The notes under the pieces: model-generated
The model's database searches: none
Told to the model about the DNA's origin: nothing
The model's input: the letters and a program-made list of their open reading frames with translations, nothing else
Shown here: positions 34,696-42,598 of the stretch, one piece after another
Layout: each line of letters begins with the position of its first letter
Numbering within the stretch: position 1 is the stretch's first letter
Position numbers and translations under genes: made by a program
Assembly: GCF_013409785.1 (NCBI RefSeq)
Contig: NZ_JACCBV010000001.1
Span: 1,550,001 to 1,614,000, forward strand
Direction: 5' to 3'
Length of the DNA: 64,000 nt
Source of the DNA: Microbacterium immunditiarum
Lineage (GTDB): Bacteria > Actinomycetota > Actinomycetes > Actinomycetales > Microbacteriaceae

Positions 34696-36087
34696 ATGTC
34701 GCTCTACTCCCGCCTCGAGCAGCGCCTCGAAGCCCAATCCGATGACGCCGGCCCCCTCGTCGGCACGTATTCGACCGGCCGCCTGTTCATGATCTGGCTG
34801 GCGGCGAACCTCGTCGTCACGACGCTGCTGACGGGAACGCTGTTCATCCCCGATGTGAACTACGGCCTCGTGCTGCTGCTGATCGTGCTCGGCACGGTGA
34901 TCGGCGCGGCGGTGCTCGTCGCGGTCGGCACGATCGGTCGCCGCACGGGGCTGCCGACGATGGCGCTCACGCGTGGTCCGTTCGGAACGCGCGGGAGCCT
35001 GCTGCCGGTCGCTGCGAACGTGATCATCCTCATGGGGTGGAGCTGGGTGCAGGCGATGCTCGCGGGCATCGCGCTGGACTACATCGTCATGACGTTCACG
35101 GGCTTCTCGTCTCCGGTCATCTTCGCGGTGCTGTGCCAGACGATCGTCGTGATCCTCGCGATCTTCGGGCACGCGGGAGTCGCGCGCGTCGAGCCGTGGT
35201 TCGCGGCCGTGATCCTCGCGATCGCCGCATACATCTTCGTGGTGGCGTTCTCCACCTATGGTCCGGCCGAGTTCACGTCGATCGCGGCATCCGCTGAGCC
35301 TTACTACGACGCAGGTCTCGTATTCGACGTCGTGCTCGCGACGGCGATCTCATGGACCGTCCTCTCGGCCGACTTCAATCGCCTCGCCGGCAGCACGCGC
35401 GCGAGCGTGATCGGCTCGGGCGTCGGCTACACGCTGTCGACGGTCATCTCCATGTCGCTCGGCGCGACGGCGATGGCGTTCGTGATCCTGAGCGGGGGAG
35501 AGGCGATTCCGTTCGACCCGGTGACGATCATCGAGCCCTTCGGCTGGGCCTTCGGCGTCGCGATCTTCCTGTCGGTGATGGCGACGAACACGATGGTGGT
35601 GTACGGCATGGTGACGACGGTCGTGAACGCGATCCCGGGTCTGCGGATCAAGTTCCTGCCCGCCGCGCTCATCCTCGGCGTCATCTCTATCCTCGGAGCG
35701 ACGCTGTTCGGCCTGCTCGACCAGTTCACGAACTTCCTCGTGACGATCGGCGCGCTGTTCGCCCCGATCTTCGCGATCATGATCGTGGACTACTACTTCA
35801 TCAAGCGCTCGTCGTACGACCGCGACATCCTGAATGTGAAGGGCGGTCGCTACTGGTACACGGGCGGCGTGAACTGGCTCGCGATCGGCTCGTGGTTCGT
35901 CGGCGCCGGACTCGCGTACGTGTGGGCGTACGTGTGGCCGCTGCCGTTCGGCTCGACCGCGCCCGCGTTCATCGTGACGTTCGTGCTGTACCTCGCGGTG
36001 TCGTGGCACCGGCGTCCGAAGGGCGAGTTCACGCCGGTCGGCAATCTGGCCGAAGAGGCGGATGCAGCCCCCGCAGTGAAGGCATGA
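34696..36087 (+). CDS. NCS1-family permease (cytosine/purine/hydantoin type)
   Basis: 463 residues with about 12 hydrophobic segments. Early motifs GRLFMIWLAANLVVTTLL and GRRTGLPTMALTRGPFGTRG are characteristic of cytosine/purine permeases; SWTVLSADFNRLA and IMIVDYYFIKRSSYDRDIL also fit. NCS1 proteins are Na+ or H+ symporters for nucleobases, allantoin, hydantoins or thiamine. In this cluster it may import the substrate of the ureohydrolase or cyclase. GAAGGAGCCCC precedes the ATG. It ends 7 bp before the cyclase gene. Confidence 0.9.
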   Translation: MSLYSRLEQRLEAQSDDAGPLVGTYSTGRLFMIWLAANLVVTTLLTGTLFIPDVNYGLVLLLIVLGTVIGAAVLVAVGTIGRRTGLPTMALTRGPFGTRGSLLPVAANVIILMGWSWVQAMLAGIALDYIVMTFTGFSSPVIFAVLCQTIVVILAIFGHAGVARVEPWFAAVILAIAAYIFVVAFSTYGPAEFTSIAASAEPYYDAGLVFDVVLATAISWTVLSADFNRLAGSTRASVIGSGVGYTLSTVISMSLGATAMAFVILSGGEAIPFDPVTIIEPFGWAFGVAIFLSVMATNTMVVYGMVTTVVNAIPGLRIKFLPAALILGVISILGATLFGLLDQFTNFLVTIGALFAPIFAIMIVDYYFIKRSSYDRDILNVKGGRYWYTGGVNWLAIGSWFVGAGLAYVWAYVWPLPFGSTAPAFIVTFVLYLAVSWHRRPKGEFTPVGNLAEEADAAPAVKA

Positions 36088-36094
36088 TGACCGG

Positions 36095-36724
36095 ATGCTG
36101 CGAGACCTGAGCCACCCGATCCGCGACGGCATGATGGTCTACCCCGGGGATCCCTCGGTGTCTGTGCGGCCGGCTCTGTCGTTGGAGGCCGATGGCGTGG
36201 AGGTCGCGCGCATCGACATGGGTTCCCACACGGGGACCCATGTCGATGCGCCGGCGCACACCGTGGCGGGTGGGCGGACGATGGCTTCGGTTTCGCTCGA
36301 TGAGCTCGTGGGGGAGGCGGTGGTGTTGCGGCTCGGTTCGGCCGCTGCTGGTTCTTCGTACGGGGTGGGCGAGCTGACGCTCGACGGCGGGGCAGTGCCG
36401 GACGAGCTGCCTCGGATCGTGATCGTCGACACCGGGTGGGCCCAGTGGTTCGGGTCGGAGCGGGCGTTGCAGCATCCGTTCATGTCCGCTTCTGCGGCGC
36501 GAGAGTTGTGGGCGCGGGGGATGCGCGTGCTCGCGGTGGACACGTTGAGTCCGGATGAGACGGGTGGTTCGGCGTTTCCTATTCACGACGTCGTGCTCGG
36601 TGGGGATGGGCTCATCGTCGAGAACGTGTGCGGGTTGGAGGAGCTGCCGGGGCGGGTGGAGGTGGGGTTCTTCCCGTTACGTTTGGAGGGGGATGGGGCG
36701 CCGGTGCGGGGGGTGGCGTTCTAG
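36095..36724 (+). CDS. Cyclase-family metal-dependent hydrolase (kynurenine-formamidase-like)
   Basis: 209 residues. The metal site HxGTHxDxP is SHTGTHVDAPAH; RDLSHPIRDGMMVYPGDP is the family N-terminus, and VLAVDTLSPDETGGSAFPIH contains the later conserved His. Relatives hydrolyse formamides, isatin or cyclic amides. It is tightly linked to the NCS1 permease. Substrate unknown. Codon use late in this gene (many GGG and GTG) is somewhat different from its neighbours. Confidence 0.88.
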   Translation: MLRDLSHPIRDGMMVYPGDPSVSVRPALSLEADGVEVARIDMGSHTGTHVDAPAHTVAGGRTMASVSLDELVGEAVVLRLGSAAAGSSYGVGELTLDGGAVPDELPRIVIVDTGWAQWFGSERALQHPFMSASAARELWARGMRVLAVDTLSPDETGGSAFPIHDVVLGGDGLIVENVCGLEELPGRVEVGFFPLRLEGDGAPVRGVAF

Positions 36725-37172
36725 CCGGCAGGGAGCAGGGCCTCCGCACGCGTTCGTCGGACCAGACGTTAGGGTCGTCGCCGACTTCACCGAGCTCTCA
36801 CCGGGAGATCGAGTTGTCTCACGAGTCGAGTTTCAGCTGCAGGCAGATTTCGGCAACTGGTTGGTCGCCCGGGGGACCCCGCCGAGCCGTCTGCGGCTCC
36901 CCGTCGCCGGAACGATCATCGAGCCAGACATGTACGTGGAGGCTGAGGGGTGGGTCGTCGAGGCAAAGAAGTCGACTGGCCGTGAGTATGTACGCATGGC
37001 GATCGGACAGGTTCTGGACTACACCAACAACGCGCAAGGACTCGACGCGAGCGTGGCTCCACTGATTCTCCTTCCGGGGCGGGCCGAGGCCGATCTGATG
37101 CAACTGTCTGCCGACTTAGGCATCGCGCTCGCACTGCGTGACGGAGACTCATTCGAGCTCGTTCGTCCGTAA
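36725..37172 (+). pseudogene. C-terminal remnant of a restriction/MrcB-like protein
   Basis: About 130 codons read as protein with no usable start: FQLQADFGNWLVARG, DMYVEAEGWVVEAKKSTG, REYVRMAIGQVLDYTNN, PLILLPGRAEADLMQL. The D-x13-15-E-x-K pattern (VEAKKS) and IGQVLDY resemble the nuclease-like end of proteins annotated as MrcB/HNH-associated in actinobacteria. No ATG, GTG or TTG is present at a sensible point, so it is probably a decayed 3' fragment. Family assignment is from memory and uncertain. Confidence 0.5.
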
Positions 37173-37218
37173 CCCGTCCGGTCAACCACCGTCGCACCCG
37201 CTGACTACGCTCGAACGC

Positions 37219-37722
37219 ATGCTCCCGAAGACCCTGCCCGACGGCGCGATCCTGCGCGAAGCGCGCTCCGGTGACGAGGCGGGTGTGCTTGCCTGCATCC
37301 GCGGACTCGCCGAATACGAACGCGAACCGGATGCCGTCGAGAACACCGTCGAAGCCCTCACACGCACGCTCTTCGGCGAGACGCCGCACGCGTTCGCGCA
37401 CGTGGTCGAGCGCGACGGCGAGATCGTCGGCATTGCGATCTGGTTCCTCACCTATTCGACCTGGACCGGCACGCACGGCATCTGGCTAGAAGACCTCTTC
37501 GTCGACGACGCGCAGCGCGGCCGCGGCTACGGCAAGGCCCTCATGGCGGCGCTCGCGGCGGTGTGCGTCGAGCGCGGCTACGCGCGCTTCGAGTGGAGCG
37601 TCCTGGACTGGAACGAGCCGTCCATCGCCTTCTACCGCTCGATCGGCGCCGTCCCGATGGACGAATGGACCACCCAGCGGCTCACCGGCACCCACCTCGA
37701 GGCGCTCGCGCGGGTCTTGTGA
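37219..37722 (+). CDS. GNAT family N-acetyltransferase
   Basis: 167 residues. Acetyl-CoA site: LEDLFVDDAQRGRGYGKALM (motif A, Q/RxxGxG/A), then the C-terminal WSVLDWNEPSIAFYRSIGA. The length and the N-terminal [20 protein letters not shown] match diamine/spermidine-type or general GNATs. The acceptor is unknown. The start at 37219 is preferred because it gives the usual N-terminus; an upstream in-frame start at 37138 would overlap the pseudogene. Confidence 0.9.
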   Translation: MLPKTLPDGAILREARSGDEAGVLACIRGLAEYEREPDAVENTVEALTRTLFGETPHAFAHVVERDGEIVGIAIWFLTYSTWTGTHGIWLEDLFVDDAQRGRGYGKALMAALAAVCVERGYARFEWSVLDWNEPSIAFYRSIGAVPMDEWTTQRLTGTHLEALARVL

Positions 37723-37756
37723 ATCGACGGATGCCGCCACCGCGGCCCCTCCGTCG

Positions 37757-38284
37757 TCACGCGTCCCGCGCGAACCGCGCCACGAACCGCTCGACCGTGG
37801 GCAACCCCCGCGCCGACGCACGGGTGCCCGTGATCGACTCGATCGTCGGCGTCGCGTGACCCTCGCCCTCGATCTTGTTGCGCACGAGCGCCCACCCGCG
37901 CCCCGAGTCGACGAGCTCGCAGCGGTTGCGGTCGGCTTCGGCCGTGGCATCGGCGTCATTCGTGTCGATCGTGCCGCCTCCGTGCAGCGCGAACTCGAAC
38001 CTCCGCGGATCGCGCACTGCGCCATACCTCGAAGCGACCTCCACGAGCGTGTCGAGCGGAGTCCAGTAGATTTCGCGCGCGTATCCCGAGCGGGCGGCAA
38101 TCGACGCTTCGGCTTTGGCGATGACCTTGGCGGCAGCATCCGACTCGAACAGGATCGTGCCGTTGCTCTGGAACGTCACCGCGTCGGGGCATCCGGCATC
38201 GGCGAAGCCCGCGCGGATGTCGTCGCTCGACGGGTGTCCGTGCTGGCCTTGGTTGACGTTCCGCATGAACGCGACGCAGCGCAT
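37757..38284 (-). CDS. DUF1697 family protein
   Basis: 175 residues. The DUF1697 start is seen in CVAFMRNVNQGQHGHPSS followed by DDIRAGFADAG and VTFQSNGTILFES; ITGTRASARGLPTVERFV is near the end, matching the family's TxRNxxTxxKL segment only loosely. Function unknown. It starts at 38284 (MRCVAF); a longer reading would run into the VOC gene. Convergent with the GNAT gene. Confidence 0.82.
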   Translation of the reverse strand: MRCVAFMRNVNQGQHGHPSSDDIRAGFADAGCPDAVTFQSNGTILFESDAAAKVIAKAEASIAARSGYAREIYWTPLDTLVEVASRYGAVRDPRRFEFALHGGGTIDTNDADATAEADRNRCELVDSGRGWALVRNKIEGEGHATPTIESITGTRASARGLPTVERFVARFARDA

Positions 38285-38328
38285 GCCTCCGAGAGTAGGG
38301 GAGGGCATGCGCTGCGCCGGTGTGTCGC

Positions 38329-38721
38329 TCAGTCCTGAGCCGGCGGCGTCACCCACTGCACGAGCTGGTAGACGATGCCGTTGGGGTCGGCCATCTGGAA
38401 GTAGCGCTCGCCCCACGGCTCGGTCTCGATCGGCGTGACGATCTCGACGCCGTCCTCGCGCAGTCGCTCGTAGTAGGCATCGATGTCGTCGACCGTGAAC
38501 ACCACGAGCAGCCCGTCGGCATGGCCGGCCGCCGACGCGGGCTTGAACGTCGACAGCCCGGTGCGCAGGTAGATGAGGTTGAAGCCGGCATCCGGATGCG
38601 CCAGCGAGCAGAACCCGTCGGCCTCCATCGCGACCTCGAAGCCCAAGTAGCTGCGCGCCCACGCGGACGACGCCGCGACATCGGCGACGTTGAGCGAGAT
38701 GGCGGAATCGGTGATGGTCAA
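38329..38721 (-). CDS. VOC (glyoxalase/bleomycin-resistance-type) family protein, TTG start
   Basis: 130 residues with two betaalphabetabetabeta units: ISLNVADVAASSAWARSYLG, FTVDDIDAYYERLREDGVEI and FQMADPNGIVYQLVQW (last metal Glu replaced by Gln). The TTG at 38721 is chosen because a strong AAGGAGG (38734-38728) stands six bases before it; the ATG 24 bases upstream has none and lies in the operator. It is divergent from a TetR regulator that probably controls it. Confidence 0.85.
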   Translation of the reverse strand: MTITDSAISLNVADVAASSAWARSYLGFEVAMEADGFCSLAHPDAGFNLIYLRTGLSTFKPASAAGHADGLLVVFTVDDIDAYYERLREDGVEIVTPIETEPWGERYFQMADPNGIVYQLVQWVTPPAQD

Positions 38722-38738
38722 GAGGCGCCTCCTTATTT

Positions 38739-38765
38739 CGTACAACGTACAATGTATAACGTACG
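38739..38765. promoter_or_regulatory. Repeated operator between VOC and TetR genes
   Basis: CGTACAACGTACAATGTATA then ACGTACG holds two exact AACGTAC copies with AATGTAT between, and the small palindrome TACAATGTA in the centre. It is the only AT-rich patch between the two divergent starts. It fits a TetR-family operator, probably blocking both promoters. Confidence 0.6.
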
Positions 38766-38789
38766 GCGAAAGAGTGCAAGGATGAGGCC

Positions 38790-39560
38790 ATGACCGCAGA
38801 TCGCACGGGCGCCGGCTCGCCGAGCGCGACCCTCGCGCTGCTGTGGGGGCCGTCCAATGAGGCGTCGCGCCGAAAGGGACCGGCGCGTTCCGTGACGGTC
38901 GCGCAGGTCGTCGATGCCGCCCTCGCTCTCGCGGACGAGCAGGGGCTCACCGCGCTCACGATGCGCGCGGTCGCCGAGCGCGTCGGCATCTCGACGATGT
39001 CCGTCTATACGTACGTCCCCGGCAAACCCGAGCTCCTCGATCTCATGGTCGACGCGCTGTATGCGCGGATGGAGCGCCGTTCCTGGGATGCGTCGGAGTC
39101 GTGGCGTGAGCGGGTCTCGACGTTGGCGGAGGAGAACCGGATGCTGCTGCTCCAGCATCCGTGGATGACCGAAGTCGCCGCCCTCAGCCGCCCACCCCTC
39201 GGGCCGGGCTTGATGGCGAAATACGAGCACGAGCTCGCGGCGTTCGACGACACCGCGCTGTCGGATGTCGATACGGATTCGGCTTTGAGTTGGGTACTGG
39301 GTTTCGTGCAGGCGCATTGCCGGGCGGCGCACGATGCGCGGCGAGCGACGACCGACACGGCCATCAGCGACGCCGAGTGGTGGGAGGCGAATCAGCCGAT
39401 CCTGGCGCGGGCGTTCGATCCGGAGAGGTATCCGCGTGCGGTGCGCGTCGGCGCGGCCGCGGGTGAAGCGCAGGGGAGTGCGTGGAGCGAGGAGCGGGCG
39501 TGGGAGTTCGGCCTCGCGCGGACGCTGGATGGGTTGGCGGTGCTGATCGAAGGGCGGTAG
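38790..39560 (+). CDS. TetR/AcrR family transcriptional regulator
   Basis: 256 residues. The HTH is LTALTMRAVAERVGISTMSV, then YTYVPGKPELLDLMVDAL. The C-terminal part is of the TetR_C_1 (tetracycline-repressor-like) type. Its N-terminal extension of about 35 residues (LALLWGPSNEASRRKGPA) is common in this subgroup. It likely represses itself and the divergent VOC gene through the AACGTAC repeats. Inducer unknown. Confidence 0.92.
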   Translation: MTADRTGAGSPSATLALLWGPSNEASRRKGPARSVTVAQVVDAALALADEQGLTALTMRAVAERVGISTMSVYTYVPGKPELLDLMVDALYARMERRSWDASESWRERVSTLAEENRMLLLQHPWMTEVAALSRPPLGPGLMAKYEHELAAFDDTALSDVDTDSALSWVLGFVQAHCRAAHDARRATTDTAISDAEWWEANQPILARAFDPERYPRAVRVGAAAGEAQGSAWSEERAWEFGLARTLDGLAVLIEGR

Positions 39561-39680
39561 CGGCGGGGGAGCCGCCTGCCGGTCGAGTGGCCGGCGTAGC
39601 CCGGTTTCGAGACCCCCCTCCTCCACCGACCGACAATCCACCCGCATTTCTCCACAGCCTCGCCAACGCGAATCGGAATG

Positions 39681-39696
39681 TCGTACCTATGTTCTA
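39681..39696. promoter_or_regulatory. LexA/SOS-box-like site before the DUF222-HNH gene
   Basis: TCGTACCTATGTTCTA matches the actinobacterial consensus TCGAAC-N4-GTTCGA at 10 of 12 positions. It lies 10 bp before the ATG. LexA boxes before 13E12-type (DUF222/HNH) genes are known in Mycobacterium. Upstream, at about 39577-39615, a further intergenic repeat (GTCGAGTGGCCGGCGTAGCC) is present. Confidence 0.65.
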
Positions 39697-39706
39697 AGGT
39701 CGAAGC

Positions 39707-41017
39707 ATGCCCGCCACCGCCGAGGGTTATCCGCCCTCCCAGGTCCCCGACGCGATCGATCGCGTCCGCGTGGCGGGCGACATGGTGGCGATGTTCGCGG
39801 CTGAGCAGTTCTACCGGGTCGACGAAGCCCGCACCGAGGCCCTGGCCGATGCGGCCCGGTACGGGCGGGACCTCACCACTGTGGTGGAGCGGGGCATCCG
39901 GCTGGAGTTGGCGGCGGGGATGCGGATCACGGAGCACGCCGCCGGCGACCTCATCCGCCGCGCCGAGGCGCTCGTGCACCGGTACCCGGACGCACTGGAC
40001 TCACTCAGTCGCGCACGTATCACTCTTGCCCACGCCGAGTACCTCGTCGACCGCCTCGACGAGCTCGAGCCCGACGTGCGCGACGGGCTCATCGCTGACG
40101 CGATCGGGCTTGCCGAGGAGCACCCGGTTGGCGTGTTCCGGCGAGCGCTGCGGAATTTGATCGAGATGCATCGGTCGGTCACCCTCGCCCAGCGGCATGA
40201 GGTGGCGCTCGTAAAGCGGCGGGTCGTGGTCGAGCGCGCCGATGACGGGATGGCGTGGCTCAGCGCCTGCATCCCGGCGGTGGAGGCGCACGCCATCTAC
40301 GGGCGCCTGACCGCGATGGCGAAGGCGATCAAGGCCCACGAATCCGAGACGGCACCGCGCGACAGCGGCGCGACGCCGATTGACGCACGCTCGATGGATC
40401 AGCTCCGTGCAGACGTGCTCAGCGACCTGCTCATCGACGGCGACACCAGCGTGCACCCGGACGAAGTGCGCGGGATCCGTGCGACGGTCGCGGTGACGGT
40501 GCCCGCGCTGACGCTCCTCGCCGAAACGGACACCGATCGTGCCGTGGCGGGGTTGGCGCCGGCGGTGGTGGAGGGTGTTGGGCCCATCGCGCTGGACCGC
40601 GCCCGCGAGCTGTGCGGCGGCGCGGACGGATGGATGCGGATCCTCACCCACCCCGAAACGGGCATGGTGCTCTCTGCCGGTCGGACGCAATATCGGCCGC
40701 CCCCGATGCTGCGGAAACTGGTCAGGTGGCGGGCGGATCGATGTATGGCTCCCGGATGCGGCATCCCCGCCTCCCGCTGCGAGATCGACCACACCATCGC
40801 GTGGGAACACGGCGGGGAGACCTCGCTCGACAACCTCGCCCCCTTGTGCAAGGGGCACCACACGGTGAAACACCACGGCGGGTGGCGAGTGAGACAGGTC
40901 CCCGAAAGCGGGGGAGCGCTCGAGTGGAGATCTCCCGCGGGTCGCACCTACGTGGTGCAACCGGAACGCCGCGTGCCCGTGTTCCGACCCGCCGACGCCG
41001 CCAACGCACCCTTCTGA
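39707..41017 (+). CDS. DUF222 / HNH endonuclease signature protein (13E12 repeat family-like)
   Basis: 436 residues. The long helical DUF222 region covers about 30-330; the HNH domain follows with DRCMAPGCGIPASRCEIDHT (zinc Cys and the first H), then NLAPLCKGHHTVKHHGGW. These genes occur in several copies in actinobacterial genomes and behave somewhat like mobile elements or toxins; DNA cleavage has not been shown for most. The start ATG stands next to an SOS-box-like site, suggesting DNA-damage control. Confidence 0.92.
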   Translation: MPATAEGYPPSQVPDAIDRVRVAGDMVAMFAAEQFYRVDEARTEALADAARYGRDLTTVVERGIRLELAAGMRITEHAAGDLIRRAEALVHRYPDALDSLSRARITLAHAEYLVDRLDELEPDVRDGLIADAIGLAEEHPVGVFRRALRNLIEMHRSVTLAQRHEVALVKRRVVVERADDGMAWLSACIPAVEAHAIYGRLTAMAKAIKAHESETAPRDSGATPIDARSMDQLRADVLSDLLIDGDTSVHPDEVRGIRATVAVTVPALTLLAETDTDRAVAGLAPAVVEGVGPIALDRARELCGGADGWMRILTHPETGMVLSAGRTQYRPPPMLRKLVRWRADRCMAPGCGIPASRCEIDHTIAWEHGGETSLDNLAPLCKGHHTVKHHGGWRVRQVPESGGALEWRSPAGRTYVVQPERRVPVFRPADAANAPF

Positions 41018-41294
41018 CACGCCCGGGCGCCGAGGGTGGCGCCGGTGTGCGTGCGAGGCCCGGCCCCGGGGTCCTGCTCCGCGGCGAAGCTCCGCGGCGA
41101 ACCTCCGCACCGAACCCTCGCGCCCGACAGCAGCGGCAGTCGCGCCGGCGCCCGCCTGCCACGCTCAGTGCGCAGCGACGTCAGTGGACGGCAAACGCGC
41201 CTCCGGGCCACCTCACCGCACCGGTCCGCCGATGCCCTGTCGTCGAGGCATCCGCCGTGCCAACGTGGTCACGACGACATCGAGAGGAGCCGCC

Positions 41295-41885
41295 GTGTCC
41301 GACCGTCCCCGTCCCGCCGTTCCGCCCGCGCCAGTCGGTTCGAACACCGTCAACCCGTTCATCATGGCCGACAACGCCGCCGAGCTCATCGAGTTTCTCG
41401 AGTACGTCTTCGGAGCGATAGACGTTCCCGAAGCCCGCACGCTCGACGGGGACGGCACGATCCTGCACTCCGAGCTGCTCATCGGCGATTCGATGATCAC
41501 CGTGGCCGACCGCAAAGCCGACTGGCCGTTCACGCCTGCGTTCACCCGCGTGTACGTCGACGACGTCGACGCGACGCTTGAGCGAGCCGTCCAACGGGGA
41601 GGGCGGATCGTGACCAACCCGACAGACTTCTGGGGCGACGTCTTCTCGCGCTTCGTGGACCCGCAGCAGAACCTGTGGTGGGTGTACGCCCACAACCCCG
41701 CGCCAGCCGACACCGGCGACGCCGACAGCCAGACCTGGTCCGGGACCTGGACCGAGCCGGATGCCGAGCCCAACGCCGAACCCGGAGCCGACGAGACCTG
41801 GGAGTCGTACTCCTCACCAGAGCTGACGTACATCCACTCCACACTTCTCGAAGCGGTGGCATCCCTGCGCGACCCGCGTCGCTGA
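41295..41885 (+). CDS. VOC family protein, PhnB-like
   Basis: 196 residues from a GTG after GAGAGGAG. NTVNPFIMADNAAELIEFLE, then DGTILHSELLIGDSMITVAD and FWGDVFSRFVDPQQNLWWVY are the two halves of a PhnB/glyoxalase-like fold. A Glu/Ala/Asp-rich linker (EPDAEPNAEPGADETWESY) and a short helix follow. Function unknown. About 280 bp before it carry no gene that I can support. Confidence 0.82.
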   Translation: MSDRPRPAVPPAPVGSNTVNPFIMADNAAELIEFLEYVFGAIDVPEARTLDGDGTILHSELLIGDSMITVADRKADWPFTPAFTRVYVDDVDATLERAVQRGGRIVTNPTDFWGDVFSRFVDPQQNLWWVYAHNPAPADTGDADSQTWSGTWTEPDAEPNAEPGADETWESYSSPELTYIHSTLLEAVASLRDPRR

Positions 41886-41933
41886 CGAACCGGCGCTGAA
41901 TCACACCTGCCTTCGCCCGTCACCACGGGTTGC

Positions 41934-42595
41934 TTGACACCGCCGACGACATACGTTCTTCGGGGAAGAGCTCCCGTGACGTTCAGCCGTGCGGGCTTCG
42001 CGGGAGCGCAGGCGCACGGCGCGTTCTGGGCGGGGGACGAGAACTCGACGTGGGAGGCGTTCCGCTGGTCGATGAACGCGGGGCTCACGGCCGCGGCATC
42101 CGGCATCGTCTACTGGGGCTGGGACATCGCCGGCTTCTCCGGCGAGATCCCCGCAGCCCGTCGCGCGACCGCACGCCGTGGAACATCGCCGAGCGCACGG
42201 GCGACGAGCGCGTGCTGCCGCTCTTCCGCCGGTACACGAAGCTGCGTGAGCGGCTCGTGCCGTACCTCGAGCGTTCCGCCGCGGCGACGATCGCGACCGA
42301 CCGGCCGCTCATGCGCCCGCTGTTCTTCGAGTGGCCCGACGACCCCGCCGTGTGGACGGCACCGACCCAGTGGCTGCTCGGCGACGACATCCTCGTGGCG
42401 CCCGTGCTCGAAGAGGGCGCGACCGAGTGGTCGGTCTACCTTCCCGAGACCCCCGAGGGGGAATGGGCGGATGCCTGGACCGGCGACCGCATCACGGGCG
42501 GCGGCACGGGCACGGTGCCCACCCCGATCGACCGGATCCCGGTGTTCGTGCGGGGCGACTCGATCGACGAGCTGCTCGCGCTGTTCCGCGAGTAG
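41934..42595 (+). pseudogene. Glycoside hydrolase family 31 remnant (alpha-glucosidase/xylosidase)
   Basis: Two frames carry parts of a GH31 catalytic domain. Frame 1 has TFSRAGFAGAQAHGAFWAGD, then WSMNAGLTAAASGIVYWGWD and IAGFSGEIP. At about 42155 the match jumps to another frame with RTPWNIAERTGDERVLPLFR, YTKLRERLVPYLER and LLGDDILVAPVLEEGATEWS through to the stop at 42595. Compared with complete enzymes, about 35 residues between these parts and the whole N-terminal half are missing. It is a decayed gene with deletion and frameshift. Confidence 0.82.
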
Positions 42596-42598
42596 GGA

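Noticed and set aside
41018-41294. A possible gene between the HNH and VOC genes
   Set aside because: Frames here are Arg/Pro-rich and lack a ribosome site apart from the GTG of the VOC gene; nothing is supported.
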